Source: Pantoea ananatis LMG 2665 (GTDB lineage: Bacteria > Pseudomonadota > Gammaproteobacteria > Enterobacterales > Enterobacteriaceae). Taken from it: DNA of 64,000 nucleotides. The translations under genes were made by a program, and so were the position numbers. Location of the stretch: positions 868,001 through 932,000 of the forward strand of contig NZ_JMJJ01000005.1 of assembly GCF_000710035.2 (NCBI RefSeq). The letters run 5' to 3'. Positions within the stretch are counted from its first letter, which is position 1. Every line of letters begins with the position of its first letter. The notes under the pieces are model-generated. The model was not told the DNA's origin and did no database searches. It saw only the letters and a list, made by a program, of their open reading frames with translations. Below are positions 1 to 8,790 of the stretch, in pieces.

Positions 1-1
1 A

Positions 2-877
2 AAAGTGTCCGGCTATGTCGCCCATATCGACGTGAAGGATAACCAGCAGGTGGCGGCGGGCGAACGCTTAGCCACGCTGGACGATCGCGATTATCGCGTG
101 GCGCTTGAAAGCGCCGAAGCTGATTTGCAGGTCAGTGAAGCCAAACTGTTGAGCAGCCAGGCACAGCTGGAGCAACAGCAGTCAGTTATTGCGCAGCAAA
201 AGGCCAGCGTCGCGGCCAGCCAGGCCACGGCTCAGTATGCCGGTCAGAGTGCTGAACGTTATAACCGCCTTTATAAAAGCGGTACGGTGGCCGCAGACGA
301 GCAGCAAAAAGCCAGTTCTGCACAGCGTTCGGCCACGGCCACGGTGCGCCAGAGCGAAGCGGCGCTGGCTGCCGCCATTAAGCAGGTTGGCGTATTGCAG
401 GCGGCCGTCAGGTCGTCACAGGCCGATGTCGCCGCGGCGAAAGCCAACGTCGATCAGGCACGTCTGAATCTTTCCTACACCCGTATTGTGGCGCCGGTGG
501 CAGGCATGGTGGGACAGCGTACGGTGCGGCTGGGGGCCTGGGTTTCCGCTGGCACGCGTCTGCTGGCGGTTGTACCGCTGCAGCAAACCTATATCACAGC
601 CAACTATCTGGAAACGCAGTTGAAAGATGTTCGCCCCGGGCAACCCGTGCGCATCAAAGTGGATGCGTTACCCGATCAGGTCTTTACCGGCCATGTTGAC
701 AGCATTGCACCCGCGACGGGCGCGACATTCTCGGCGATTTCTCCCGACAATGCGACCGGCAACTACACTAAGATCGTTCAGCGCTTGCCGGTGAAAATTG
801 TGCTGGATAAAGGGCAGCCGAATCTGGCCCAGTTACGTGTCGGGATGTCCGCCGTTCCGGAAATTAACACTCAGTAA
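2..877 (+). CDS. HlyD/EmrA-family membrane fusion protein, 5' end outside window
   Basis: This is the periplasmic adaptor of a tripartite drug or metabolite exporter. It would link an inner-membrane pump to an outer-membrane channel. The reading frame is open from the left edge, so the N-terminal membrane anchor is missing; the GTG at 5 is internal. The visible part starts in the first half of the biotinyl-lipoyl domain (SGYVAHIDVKDNQQVAAGERLATLD). An Ala/Gln/Ser-rich helical hairpin of about 130 residues follows, then the second lipoyl half (LSYTRIVAPVAGMVGQ) and a beta-barrel segment (ANYLETQLKDVRPGQPV). This order is typical of EmrA/HlyD proteins. The pump partner is not in the window, since a different gene follows. 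Family is firm; substrate is unknown. Confidence 0.85.
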   Translation, partial: KVSGYVAHIDVKDNQQVAAGERLATLDDRDYRVALESAEADLQVSEAKLLSSQAQLEQQQSVIAQQKASVAASQATAQYAGQSAERYNRLYKSGTVAADEQQKASSAQRSATATVRQSEAALAAAIKQVGVLQAAVRSSQADVAAAKANVDQARLNLSYTRIVAPVAGMVGQRTVRLGAWVSAGTRLLAVVPLQQTYITANYLETQLKDVRPGQPVRIKVDALPDQVFTGHVDSIAPATGATFSAISPDNATGNYTKIVQRLPVKIVLDKGQPNLAQLRVGMSAVPEINTQ

Positions 878-1075
878 AAAATGTGAACAAACTCTCAGAA
901 CCAAACTATTTCTTTTCGGTCTGAATACGCGTAGATTAGCCCCGATCCTGTACTGAGTTATTCAGTTCGTCCGGGAAACCGTTGACCGTTGACCTGAACG
1001 GCGGCCTTATCCCTTCTGTCCGCGTTGCGCTGGATCGGGATCGCCAATATCGTAACCGCTCAGAGGAGTTCGTGT

Positions 1076-1147
1076 GTGAAATATGCATTGATGGGAATTT
1101 CTTTCTTCGTACTGCTTTGGGTCGGCACCTTTGTGCTGATGCTGTAG
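1076..1147 (+). CDS. ypdK: YpdK-like 23-residue membrane micro-protein
   Basis: A GTG-started ORF of 23 codons encodes MKYALMGISFFVLLWVGTFVLML, a single hydrophobic helix with one Lys at the N-terminus. A good ribosome binding site (AGAGGAG at 1062-1068) lies 7 bases upstream. The small protein YpdK of E. coli is also about 23 residues, has the pattern MKY..MGISF....W.GTF...., and also lies beside alaC. Sequence pattern, length and location all agree, which makes this a true gene although it is below ordinary gene-calling limits. Expected location is the inner membrane; function is unknown. It is convergent with alaC. Confidence 0.85.
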   Translation: MKYALMGISFFVLLWVGTFVLML

Positions 1148-1167
1148 TTTCTGCAAGCAGTCCGTAG

Positions 1168-1188
1168 GGGGCGACAGACGGTCGCCCC
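1168..1188. terminator. hairpin between convergent ypdK and alaC
   Basis: GGGGCGAC (1168-1175) pairs with GTCGCCCC (1181-1188) around a 5-base loop. It sits between two converging genes, where a shared terminator is expected. No T-tract follows on either strand, so intrinsic termination is uncertain. Confidence 0.4.
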
Positions 1189-1197
1189 AGTGGCGTA

Positions 1198-2433
1198 CTA
1201 TATTTGTTCTTCCATGCTTTTCACGCTGCCTGGCAGAATGCCGTCAGCACGAAACATCGCTTTAATCCCTCTTACTGCCTGACGAATACGATCGCTGTTT
1301 TCAATCAGCGCAAAGCGGACATGCGTGTCACCGTAATCACCAAATCCCACGCCTGGCGAGACGCAGACTTTCGCCTCCTGCAGCATATGCTTGGCAAATT
1401 CCAGTGAACCGAGATGAGCGTAGTGGTCAGGTATTTTTGCCCACACGTACATAGAGGCTTTTGGAATATCAACCATCCAGCCCGCTTCGTGGAGCCCTTT
1501 TACCAGCACATCGCGACGGCGTTTATATTGCTCGGCAATATCACGCACACATTGCTGATCGCCTTCCAGCGCCGCAATCGCCGCCACCTGCAAGGGCGTA
1601 AAAGTCCCGTAATCGTGATAGCTCTTGATACGTGCCAGCGCAGCGACCAGTTCTTTGTTGCCGACCATAAAGCCAATGCGCCAGCCTGCCATGTTGTAGC
1701 TTTTAGACAGGGTAAAGAATTCGACTGCCACATCGCGTGCACCCGGCACCTGCATGATAGAAGGCGCTTTCCAGCCGTCATAAACGATATCGGCATAAGC
1801 CAGATCGTGGATCACCAGGACGTTATACTGCTTCGCCAGCGCAATCACGCGTTCGAAAAAGTCCAGTTCAACGCATTGAGACGTCGGATTCGAGGGAAAG
1901 CCCAGTACCATCATCTTGGGTTTGGGATAGCTTTCCCGGATGGCACGCTCCAGCTCATTGAAAAAATCAATGCCTTCCACCAGCGGTACAGAACGCACCT
2001 GGGCACCGGCGATCACTGCGCCGTAGATATGAATAGGATAACTGGGGTTAGGCACCAGCACCGTGTCGCCGTGATCGAGCGTTGCCAGCATCAGGTGGGC
2101 CAGGCCTTCTTTGGAGCCAATCGTGACGATAGCTTCAGATTCCGGATCGATATCAACCTGATAACGCTCTTCATACCAGCGTGAAATCGCGCGGCGCAGA
2201 CGAGGAATTCCCCGCGACGTTGAGTAACCGTGCGTATCTTCGCGTTGTGCCACCTGGCACAGTTTTTCTACGATATGAGGCGGCGTCGCCCCATCAGGAT
2301 TGCCCATTGAAAGATCAATGATGTCTTCACCGCGCCGACGCGCAGCCATCTTCAGTTCAGCGGTGATGTTAAATACGTAAGGCGGCAGGCGTTCAATGCG
2401 TGAGAAACGACGGGTTGTGCTGTTATCAGCCAT
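1198..2433 (-). CDS. alaC: glutamate-pyruvate (alanine) aminotransferase AlaC
   Basis: Cytosolic PLP enzyme that makes L-alanine from pyruvate and glutamate, one of the main alanine transaminases of enterobacteria. The 411-residue product matches E. coli AlaC (412). It is a fold-type I aminotransferase: NPDG substrate loop near residue 45, SNPT at 181-184, the D/Y pair in HDLAYAD (209-215), the PLP-binding lysine K244 in [10 protein letters not shown], and a C-terminal RFAL arginine. The start at 2433 has an upstream GAGGATATC stretch. A small inverted repeat (GGTCAC-tgcg-GTGACC, 2480-2495) lies in the 5' untranslated region. The neighbours ypdK and ypdAB are the same as in E. coli. Confidence 0.96.
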   Translation of the reverse strand: MADNSTTRRFSRIERLPPYVFNITAELKMAARRRGEDIIDLSMGNPDGATPPHIVEKLCQVAQREDTHGYSTSRGIPRLRRAISRWYEERYQVDIDPESEAIVTIGSKEGLAHLMLATLDHGDTVLVPNPSYPIHIYGAVIAGAQVRSVPLVEGIDFFNELERAIRESYPKPKMMVLGFPSNPTSQCVELDFFERVIALAKQYNVLVIHDLAYADIVYDGWKAPSIMQVPGARDVAVEFFTLSKSYNMAGWRIGFMVGNKELVAALARIKSYHDYGTFTPLQVAAIAALEGDQQCVRDIAEQYKRRRDVLVKGLHEAGWMVDIPKASMYVWAKIPDHYAHLGSLEFAKHMLQEAKVCVSPGVGFGDYGDTHVRFALIENSDRIRQAVRGIKAMFRADGILPGSVKSMEEQI

Positions 2434-2550
2434 GATATCCTCTGGAAAACGTTAGCGCCCGGACCGTCCGAGCGACGCTGGTCACTGCGGTGACCACAAC
2501 AAGAACATAACGTGCCAATAACAACTTTGTCGATAGGAGCAGAAAATTTT

Positions 2551-3075
2551 TTATATTTGCGGATGGAGCCGCTCAAGCAGCCAGTCATTCACCCAGCGGT
2601 CATTTAACAGATAATTATGTTGTAGTGTGCGCTGTAGCGTGAAGCCATTTTTTTCCAGAATCCGACGTGATGCCCAGTTCCCCTCCACCACCATCGCCTT
2701 GAGTTTGAGGAAATCAGCATCAAACAAACACTCACAAAGTGCCTCCAGGGCTTCACTGCCAAAGCCCTGGCCGCAGTGGCGATGCAGCAGCATGTAGCCG
2801 ATCTCGGCCTGGCGGGCAGGCTGCCACTCCGGCGTGCAGCCCAGTAAGCCAATGGCCTCTCCGCTATCGCGCCGCCTGACGACCAGACACAACATGTGAA
2901 AGCTGCCCACCTGCCAGGGTGCCAGACGTTGGGTGAAACGTTCACGGATATCATCTTCGTCGGGAATGTCACTCACCCACTTCATCGTATCGCGATCTTC
3001 ATGCACAGCCCTGAACAGTTGCCAGTCTTCAGGGCGTAATGTCGTTAGCGTCAAACGTGAAGTCATTACCTGCAT
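2551..3075 (-). CDS. GNAT acetyltransferase, RimJ/RimL-like
   Basis: A 174-residue GCN5-related N-acetyltransferase that would move an acetyl group from acetyl-CoA to an unknown amine. The N-terminus (TSRLTLTTLRPEDWQLF) is typical of the RimJ/RimL group. The CoA pyrophosphate loop is RHCGQGFGSEAL near residues 98-110, and the C-terminal NWASRRILEKNGF is the usual motif B. The gene faces away from ypdA, sharing a 250-bp upstream region with it. The next gene on its strand, alaC, starts about 120 bp downstream, so weak co-transcription is possible. No E. coli gene occupies this exact place as far as I recall. Family is clear; substrate is not. Confidence 0.85.
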   Translation of the reverse strand: MQVMTSRLTLTTLRPEDWQLFRAVHEDRDTMKWVSDIPDEDDIRERFTQRLAPWQVGSFHMLCLVVRRRDSGEAIGLLGCTPEWQPARQAEIGYMLLHRHCGQGFGSEALEALCECLFDADFLKLKAMVVEGNWASRRILEKNGFTLQRTLQHNYLLNDRWVNDWLLERLHPQI

Positions 3076-3208
3076 ACTCTACTCCCGAGCGAGGGCTTAA
3101 ACGAGGATAACGGCGCGAATCACCTTGTCAGGCTTCCGCGTCCTGCCCCAAATTCAGCGAGGACTAACTTGTTCCCCTTTAATGCACTCAACATTTCCGC
3201 TTTTCCCT

Positions 3209-3232
3209 GTTTTAGATAAATTGATCTAAAAC
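3209..3232. promoter_or_regulatory. perfect 9-bp inverted repeat upstream of ypdA
   Basis: GTTTTAGAT (3209-3217) and ATCTAAAAC (3224-3232) form a perfect inverted repeat around the 6-base spacer AAATTG. The region is AT-rich and lies between the divergent acetyltransferase gene and ypdA. A dimeric-regulator operator is the simplest reading; a hairpin in the ypdA leader is the alternative. The regulator is not known. Confidence 0.45.
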
Positions 3233-3322
3233 ATGAACAGCCGCGCTGACCGTCAGGCATGCTGGCGCATCATCATCACATTTTTTATCATAGCGTTCTT
3301 TAACATAGCTGAAGAGTCGCCT

Positions 3323-5011
3323 GTGACTTCACACTTTAACATGCTCCTCGCCGTCTTTGATCGCGCCGCGCTGATGCTGATCTGCCTGTTTTTTTTGACG
3401 CGAACCCGGCCTTTTCGTCAGCTGTTACAAAAGGATGAGCATACCTCGCTGGAAAAAGCCGCCGTCATTGCGATTTTTTCCCTGTTCGCCCTATTCAGTA
3501 CCTGGTCAGGCGTTAACGTGGAGGGATCACTGCTTAACGTGCGGGTGATTGCGGTGATGGCGGGCGGCATTCTCTTTGGCCCCTGGGTGGGGATTGCCAC
3601 GGGCGTGATTGCCGGCCTGCACCGCTTTCTGATTGATGTTCATGGCGTTACCTCTGTGCCTTGCCTGGTCACCAGCATCATAGCCGGGATCGTCGCGGGG
3701 GGAATCAACCGTCGGGTGCAGCGCGAACGGCGCTGGTTGGTAGGGATTCTGGGCGGTATGTTTTGTGAAAGTCTGACGATGCTGCTGATTGTGCTATGGG
3801 CCAAACCTGTCGCGCTGGGGCTGGCGATTGTGTCTGAAATCGCCCTGCCGATGATTCTCGGCGCCTCCAGCATTGGCTTAATCGTGTTGCTGGTGCAGAG
3901 CGTAGAGGGCGAGAAAGAGGCCATTGCAGCGCGTCAGGCCAAGCTGGCGCTGGATATTGCTAACCAGACGCTGCCGCTGTTCAGGCAGGTGAACAGCGAT
4001 TCACTTCGCAACATTTGCGATATTATCCGGCGGGAAATCAAAGCGGATGCCGTCGCCATGACCAATAAACAGAAGATTTTGGCCTATGTTGGCTATGGCG
4101 AGCACAACTATCAGCACGGCGATGACGGTATCAGCCCCACCACGGCTCAGGCGATTCACAGCGGAAAAATCATCATTAAAAACAATGATGAAGCCCATCG
4201 GACAAAAGACATTCATTCAATGATCGTCATTCCACTGCGGGAAAAAGGACAGGTTACCGGCACCTTAAAAATCTACTATCGCCGTGCGTACCGTATCACG
4301 GGTTCACTAAAAGAGATGGCCGTGGGTCTGTCGCAGATTATCTCCACCCAGCTTGAAGTTTCCCGCACCGAGCAGCTGCGAGAGATGGCCAATAAAGCGG
4401 AACTCCGGGCGCTCCAGAGTAAAATAAATCCGCATTTCCTGTTTAATGCGCTCAATGCGATTTCATCTTCTATCCGCCTTAATCCGGATACGGCGCGTCA
4501 GCTGGTCATTAACTTATCGCGTTATCTGCGTTACAACCTCGAACTGAATGACGATGAGCTGATCGATATTAAAAAAGAGCTGTGGCAGGTAAAGGATTAC
4601 ATCGCCATTGAACAGGCTCGCTTCGGCGACAAGCTGACGATGATTTATGACGTGGATGAGGATTTGCATTTCTCGCTGCCCAGCCTGCTGATTCAGCCGT
4701 TGGTCGAAAACGCCATCGTGCATGGCATTCAACCCTGTAAAGGCAAAGGCGTGGTCACACTGAGCGTGCGCGATTTGGGCGACAAGGTCCGCATTGCCGT
4801 GCGGGATACAGGGCAAGGCATTAGCGATGAGGTGATCGACAAGGTCGCGCGCAACGACATGCCGGGCAATAAAATCGGTCTGTTAAACGTGCATCACCGG
4901 GTCAAATTGCTTTCGGGCCAGGGGCTGCATATCGTGCGTCATCAACCCGGCACAGAGATTGCCTTTACGCTGGGCAAAAACGGACAGCCACTGGTGGGGA
5001 ATCTTGCATGA
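3323..5011 (+). CDS. ypdA: pyruvate-responsive sensor histidine kinase YpdA (LytS type)
   Basis: Inner-membrane sensor kinase of the YpdA/YpdB system, which responds to extracellular pyruvate in E. coli. The first ~190 residues form a 5TMR-LYT membrane domain, followed by a GAF domain (about 205-350) and a LytS-type kinase. The phosphoacceptor is H371 in [15 protein letters not shown], and the ATP lid carries [13 protein letters not shown] and DTGQGI. From the GTG at 3323 the product has 562 residues, against 565 in E. coli, and aligns from [14 protein letters not shown]. An in-frame ATG at 3233 would add 30 residues, including a hydrophobic stretch, but it has no ribosome binding site and abuts the inverted repeat. 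It overlaps ypdB by 4 bases. Confidence 0.93.
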   Translation: MTSHFNMLLAVFDRAALMLICLFFLTRTRPFRQLLQKDEHTSLEKAAVIAIFSLFALFSTWSGVNVEGSLLNVRVIAVMAGGILFGPWVGIATGVIAGLHRFLIDVHGVTSVPCLVTSIIAGIVAGGINRRVQRERRWLVGILGGMFCESLTMLLIVLWAKPVALGLAIVSEIALPMILGASSIGLIVLLVQSVEGEKEAIAARQAKLALDIANQTLPLFRQVNSDSLRNICDIIRREIKADAVAMTNKQKILAYVGYGEHNYQHGDDGISPTTAQAIHSGKIIIKNNDEAHRTKDIHSMIVIPLREKGQVTGTLKIYYRRAYRITGSLKEMAVGLSQIISTQLEVSRTEQLREMANKAELRALQSKINPHFLFNALNAISSSIRLNPDTARQLVINLSRYLRYNLELNDDELIDIKKELWQVKDYIAIEQARFGDKLTMIYDVDEDLHFSLPSLLIQPLVENAIVHGIQPCKGKGVVTLSVRDLGDKVRIAVRDTGQGISDEVIDKVARNDMPGNKIGLLNVHHRVKLLSGQGLHIVRHQPGTEIAFTLGKNGQPLVGNLA

Positions 5012-5736
5012 AAGCCATCATCGTAGAGGATGAATTCCTTGCCCAGCAAGAGCTGAGCTGGATGATTCAGCAGCACAGTAAAATTGACATTGAAGCCTGC
5101 TTTGATGACGGACTCGACGTGCTGAAATATCTGCAACAGCACCGGGTTGATGTGATATTTCTCGACATTAATATCCCGTCTCTGGATGGCATGTTACTGG
5201 CGCAGAATATCCATCAGTTCGTTCACAAGCCGCTCATTGTCTTTATTACCGCCTGGAAAGAGCATGCGGTCGAGGCCTTTGAGCTGGAAGCATTTGACTA
5301 TATTCTCAAGCCCTATCATGAGTCACGTATTATCACGATGCTCAACAAGCTGGAAGCCAGCTGGCAACAGCAGCATACGATTACCCAGGCACCGAGTGCG
5401 CAACATGCTCTCACGGTTAACCTGATCAAAGATGAGCGCATCATCGTGACCGACGTAAACGATATTTACTACGTTGAAGCCCACGAAAAATTAACCTTCG
5501 TGTATACGCGCCGCGAAGATTACGTGATGTCGATGAACATCAGCGAATTTTGCGCACGCCTGCCTGAACAGCAATTCTTTCGCTGTCACCGCTCGTACTG
5601 CGTCAACCTGAATAAGATCAGAGAGATTGAACCCTGGTTCAATAATACTTATCTGCTGAAGCTAAGGGACAAGGATTTTCAGGTGCCGGTCAGTCGTAGC
5701 AAGGTCAAAACCTTCCGGCTGCTCATGCGTTTGTAG
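5008..5736 (+). CDS. ypdB: LytTR response regulator YpdB
   Basis: DNA-binding partner of YpdA. The receiver domain (1-120) has acidic residues E7/D8, phosphoacceptor D53 ([11 protein letters not shown]) and K102-P103 in the YILKPYHES loop. The C-terminal LytTR domain (about 135-240) carries [17 protein letters not shown] and [15 protein letters not shown], typical of AlgR/AgrA/LytR regulators. The 242 residues match E. coli YpdB (244). The ATGA overlap with ypdA indicates translational coupling. In E. coli YpdB activates the transporter gene yhjX; that target is not in the window. The AraC-type gene ypdC that follows in E. coli is absent, and glk comes next. Confidence 0.95.
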   Translation: MKAIIVEDEFLAQQELSWMIQQHSKIDIEACFDDGLDVLKYLQQHRVDVIFLDINIPSLDGMLLAQNIHQFVHKPLIVFITAWKEHAVEAFELEAFDYILKPYHESRIITMLNKLEASWQQQHTITQAPSAQHALTVNLIKDERIIVTDVNDIYYVEAHEKLTFVYTRREDYVMSMNISEFCARLPEQQFFRCHRSYCVNLNKIREIEPWFNNTYLLKLRDKDFQVPVSRSKVKTFRLLMRL

Positions 5737-5757
5737 GGGAATGGCGGAATGGACACA

Positions 5758-5778
5758 GCCCTTCCCACCGGGAAGGGC
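5758..5778. terminator. hairpin between convergent ypdB and glk
   Basis: GCCCTTCCC (5758-5766) pairs perfectly with GGGAAGGGC (5770-5778) around the loop ACC. It occupies most of the 53-bp gap between the converging ypdB and glk genes. There is no T-tract on either side, so it may act as a transcript-end stabiliser or a weak bidirectional terminator. Confidence 0.45.
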
Positions 5779-5789
5779 AACGGCAGGAA

Positions 5790-6755
5790 TTAGATAATGC
5801 GGCCCAGCGTTTGGCGCAGGTGCGCGCCAGCGCCTAATAATCCGGGTTGATCGTGGGTGATCATATAGACCGGAATCGTGGCGACATAATCGCGAAAGCG
5901 CCCTTTGTCTTCGAAGGCCGCCCGGAAGCCCGACGATTTGAAGAACTCCAGGAAGCGCGGCACGATACCGCCCGCGATGTACACTCCACCGAAGGTGCCA
6001 AGGTTCAGGGCCAGGTTACCGCCGAAACGTCCCATAATCACGCAGAACAGCGACAGTGCACGACGGCAGTCGGTGCAGCTGTCAGCAAGCGCACGCTCAC
6101 TCACTTCTTTGGGCTTGAGATTTTCGGGTACACGATGATCGACTTTCACAATCGCCCGATAGAGATTGACCAGCCCCGCGCCGGACAGAACGCGCTCGGC
6201 CGACACATGGCCTAGCTCTTCCCGCAACACTTCGAGGATTTGATCTTCTTCTTCGCTGTTGGCCGCAAAGTCAACGTGGCCGCCTTCGCCGGGCAGACTG
6301 ACCCAACGCTTATCAACATGGACCAGATGACTCACGCCCAGCCCGGTACCCGCACCGTAAATGGCCACAGGCTTATCCTTGACCGGCTCTTTGCCACCAA
6401 ACTGAATGACATGTTCCGCACCCAGCATAGGGATGGCCATGGAAACCGCTGTGAAGTCGTTAATAATTTCCAGGTGTTCAAAACCGATGTTTTCTTTCAG
6501 CTTTTTGGTCGAAAATGCCCAGTCGTGGTTGGTCATCTCAACCCAGTCATCGGTAATCGGGCAGGCAATGGCGATACAACCGTCTTTGATATCCTGCTTT
6601 TGTTCATCAAGATAGTGGCGGATGACGGCTTCGAGGCTGTCGTAGTCTGATGTTGCGAATGTTTTGGCCTGGGAGATGCTGCCGTTTTCCACCTCACACA
6701 AAGCGAGACGGGCATTGGTGCCGCCGACATCGCCGACCAAGGCATAAGTTGTCAT
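5790..6755 (-). CDS. glk: glucokinase
   Basis: Cytosolic ATP-dependent glucokinase that phosphorylates free intracellular glucose to glucose-6-phosphate, complementing PTS uptake. From the ATG at 6755 the product has 321 residues, the same as E. coli Glk. Visible motifs are the phosphate-binding loop [13 protein letters not shown] at the N-terminus, [14 protein letters not shown] with the catalytic Asp near 100, [22 protein letters not shown] and the [13 protein letters not shown] loop. Longer upstream starts in the same frame would add 38 residues with no homology and would run into the ipdC terminator, so they were rejected. The start has an upstream GGAG. Confidence 0.97.
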   Translation of the reverse strand: MTTYALVGDVGGTNARLALCEVENGSISQAKTFATSDYDSLEAVIRHYLDEQKQDIKDGCIAIACPITDDWVEMTNHDWAFSTKKLKENIGFEHLEIINDFTAVSMAIPMLGAEHVIQFGGKEPVKDKPVAIYGAGTGLGVSHLVHVDKRWVSLPGEGGHVDFAANSEEEDQILEVLREELGHVSAERVLSGAGLVNLYRAIVKVDHRVPENLKPKEVSERALADSCTDCRRALSLFCVIMGRFGGNLALNLGTFGGVYIAGGIVPRFLEFFKSSGFRAAFEDKGRFRDYVATIPVYMITHDQPGLLGAGAHLRQTLGRII

Positions 6756-6811
6756 TCTTCTGGTGCTCCGCTTGGGGGTCTTAAAGAGTTGGAGGACACT
6801 ATAAAATCCTG

Positions 6812-6852
6812 CCGATAAAACAACAACGCTCACCGAAGTTATTGGTGAGCGT
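6812..6852 (-). terminator. probable intrinsic terminator of ipdC
   Basis: On the minus strand ACGCTCACC and GGTGAGCGT (6826-6834 and 6844-6852 on the plus strand) form a 9-bp stem with a 9-base loop. The T-rich run TGTTGTTTTATC follows directly. It lies downstream of ipdC and just upstream of glk. A second inverted repeat (CAGCCTAAC-cgc-GTTAGGCTG, about 6880-6900) sits between it and the ipdC stop codon. Confidence 0.6.
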
Positions 6853-6917
6853 CTGACTCGTGTGTGCAACAGCCTAACCGCGTTAGGCTGGCCTGCACAG
6901 AGGCAACTTTCCGAATC

Positions 6918-8570
6918 TCAACCGCCGTTGCGCTGGCTCAGGCAGGCTGAGACTTTGCGCAATAACGGCGGCAGGTCATCTTTTTGCATCACCACTTCAA
7001 TAAACGACAGCCTGCGCTGCTGTGTGAGCTGCGCCATCAGCGCCTGGAGCTGCACGGTTTCACTGATGCGCCAACTCTGCGCCTGGCATTCCAGGCTCAT
7101 CGCCTGCGGCAGCGCTGTCCAGTTCCATTGGGCAATATCATTATAACGTTGCGCGGCGCCGTGAATCGCCCGCTCCACAGTATAGCCTTCATTGTTTAGC
7201 AGAAAAATGAGGGGATGCTGTTGATCTCGCAGCATGGATCCTAACTCCTGGATGGTCAACTGGGCCGAACCGTCGCCAATAATCAGGATAACGCGCTGCC
7301 CGGGACAGGCCGTTTGCGCACCAAACGCGGCGGGTAACGTATAGCCGATAGAGCCCCAGAGCGGCTGCACTAAAAGCTGTGCCCCAACGGGCAACCGCAG
7401 AGATGCGGCACCAAATGCCGCCGTTCCCTGATCCGCCAGAATAATATCGCCAGGCTGCAGAAACTCCTGCATCGCCTGCCAAAAAGCAGACTGGCTGATA
7501 AGGGCGGCGTCGGAAACCGGCTCTGCCGCCCGTGGCGCACAGGCGGCCTGCCAGCCTGCCCCCAGGCGTTCGAAGACAGGCAGCAGCGCCTGCAATGCCT
7601 CTGCCATCGACAACGGGGCAAACGTCTGTCCCGCTACGCTCGCGCTGTGCGGCTGAATATCGATAAGTCGTGCCTGACTGAACTGCTGCGTAAAACCCGC
7701 CGTAATGGTGTCGGTAAACCGCACGCCAGCACAAATCGTCACGTCCACCTCTTCAATTTGCTGCCGCACGTCACCTTCACTGCCTTCGCCGGCATAGGTT
7801 CCGACAAAGCCCGGCTGCTGTTCATCCAGTACACCTTTACCCATTAACAACGTGGCACAGGGAAACGCACGTCCTGCCCGTAAGGCCGCCAGCGCCGGCT
7901 GCTGTTGCCAGCGCTGGGCAAGAAAATCGGCGAGCAGCGAAACCCGCTTCGCAGTTGCCAGCAACCGCTCTGCCGCCTGCTGAAATGCGATGCGCACCTC
8001 ATCAGACGACGCGGTAGCGGGCATTAGCGGCTGATCAGGCGCAGAGGTTTGCCGCTGTGCAACGTCAACCGGCAGCATTAAATAGCCCGGACGATGCTGC
8101 TGAAGCGCAGTCAGTATAACCCTGTCGATTTCAGCCGTGGCATTGTCAGCCGTCAACGCTGCCGTTGCGGCGCTGACCTCCTTCGCCATTCGGATGAAGT
8201 GGCCGAAGTCCCCATCTCCCAGCGTATGATGCACACAATCCCCCTGCTGCATCGCCTGGCTTGATGGCGCGCCCACGATGTGGATGACCGGCAGGTATTC
8301 GGCAAAGCTGCCTGCCAGACCATTAATGGCGCTGAGTTCTCCCACGCCAAAGGTGGTCAGCAAGGCGGCTGCGCCCGTGCAACGCGCGTAGCCGTCTGCG
8401 GCGTAAGCGGCGTTCAGCTCATTGGCGCATCCCACCCAGCCAATATCCGGGTGCGCAATAACGCGGTCCAGAAACTGCAGATTGTAGTCACCCGGTACGC
8501 CGAACAAATGCCTGACGCCGCACTCCTGTAAGCGAGCCAACAGATAATCACCAACCGTAAAATCGGACAT
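6918..8570 (-). CDS. ipdC: indolepyruvate decarboxylase
   Basis: Thiamine-diphosphate enzyme that decarboxylates indole-3-pyruvate to indole-3-acetaldehyde, the key step of the indolepyruvate route to the plant hormone indole-3-acetic acid. The 550-residue product starts MSDFTVGDYLLARLQECGVRH. It shows the FGVPGDYNLQFLD pyrimidine-domain motif, the NELNAAYAADGYAR segment with the catalytic Glu, HHTLGDGDFGHF with paired His, and the ThDP/Mg motif GDGS...LLNNEGYTVE near 430-460. The length equals the IpdC of Pantoea agglomerans as I recall it. AAAGGA precedes the ATG; a longer in-frame start at 8657 has no support. It is divergent from an aldo-keto reductase. Other 2-keto acids such as phenylpyruvate are possible substrates. 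Confidence 0.9.
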   Translation of the reverse strand: MSDFTVGDYLLARLQECGVRHLFGVPGDYNLQFLDRVIAHPDIGWVGCANELNAAYAADGYARCTGAAALLTTFGVGELSAINGLAGSFAEYLPVIHIVGAPSSQAMQQGDCVHHTLGDGDFGHFIRMAKEVSAATAALTADNATAEIDRVILTALQQHRPGYLMLPVDVAQRQTSAPDQPLMPATASSDEVRIAFQQAAERLLATAKRVSLLADFLAQRWQQQPALAALRAGRAFPCATLLMGKGVLDEQQPGFVGTYAGEGSEGDVRQQIEEVDVTICAGVRFTDTITAGFTQQFSQARLIDIQPHSASVAGQTFAPLSMAEALQALLPVFERLGAGWQAACAPRAAEPVSDAALISQSAFWQAMQEFLQPGDIILADQGTAAFGAASLRLPVGAQLLVQPLWGSIGYTLPAAFGAQTACPGQRVILIIGDGSAQLTIQELGSMLRDQQHPLIFLLNNEGYTVERAIHGAAQRYNDIAQWNWTALPQAMSLECQAQSWRISETVQLQALMAQLTQQRRLSFIEVVMQKDDLPPLLRKVSACLSQRNGG

Positions 8571-8726
8571 AGCGAATTCCTTTGAGGGGGATTGTTCTGA
8601 TAAGTATCTGACATGGCGAAAATTTGGCGAGAATGGCAGCAAATTTAGCCGATGCATTGCATGGCAAGCCCGCGTTACGACCGTGCATTATTCCGTGAAT
8701 ATGCGACTTCACACGAATTAATACTG

Positions 8727-8744
8727 AGTGTAAGCGTATACACT
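8727..8744. promoter_or_regulatory. inverted repeat in the ipdC / aldo-keto reductase divergent promoter region
   Basis: AGTGTA (8727-8732) and TACACT (8739-8744) form a 6-bp inverted repeat with a 6-base spacer, about 45 bp before the reductase start and 155 bp before ipdC. A short operator-like site; the cognate regulator is unknown. Confidence 0.3.
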
Positions 8745-8790
8745 GAGGCGGTTTTGGCACATTTAATTGTTTTTTACTCAGGACCTTACT

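Noticed and set aside
1414-2184. 256-codon frame opposite alaC
   Set aside because: Shadow of alaC; no ribosome binding site or family resemblance.
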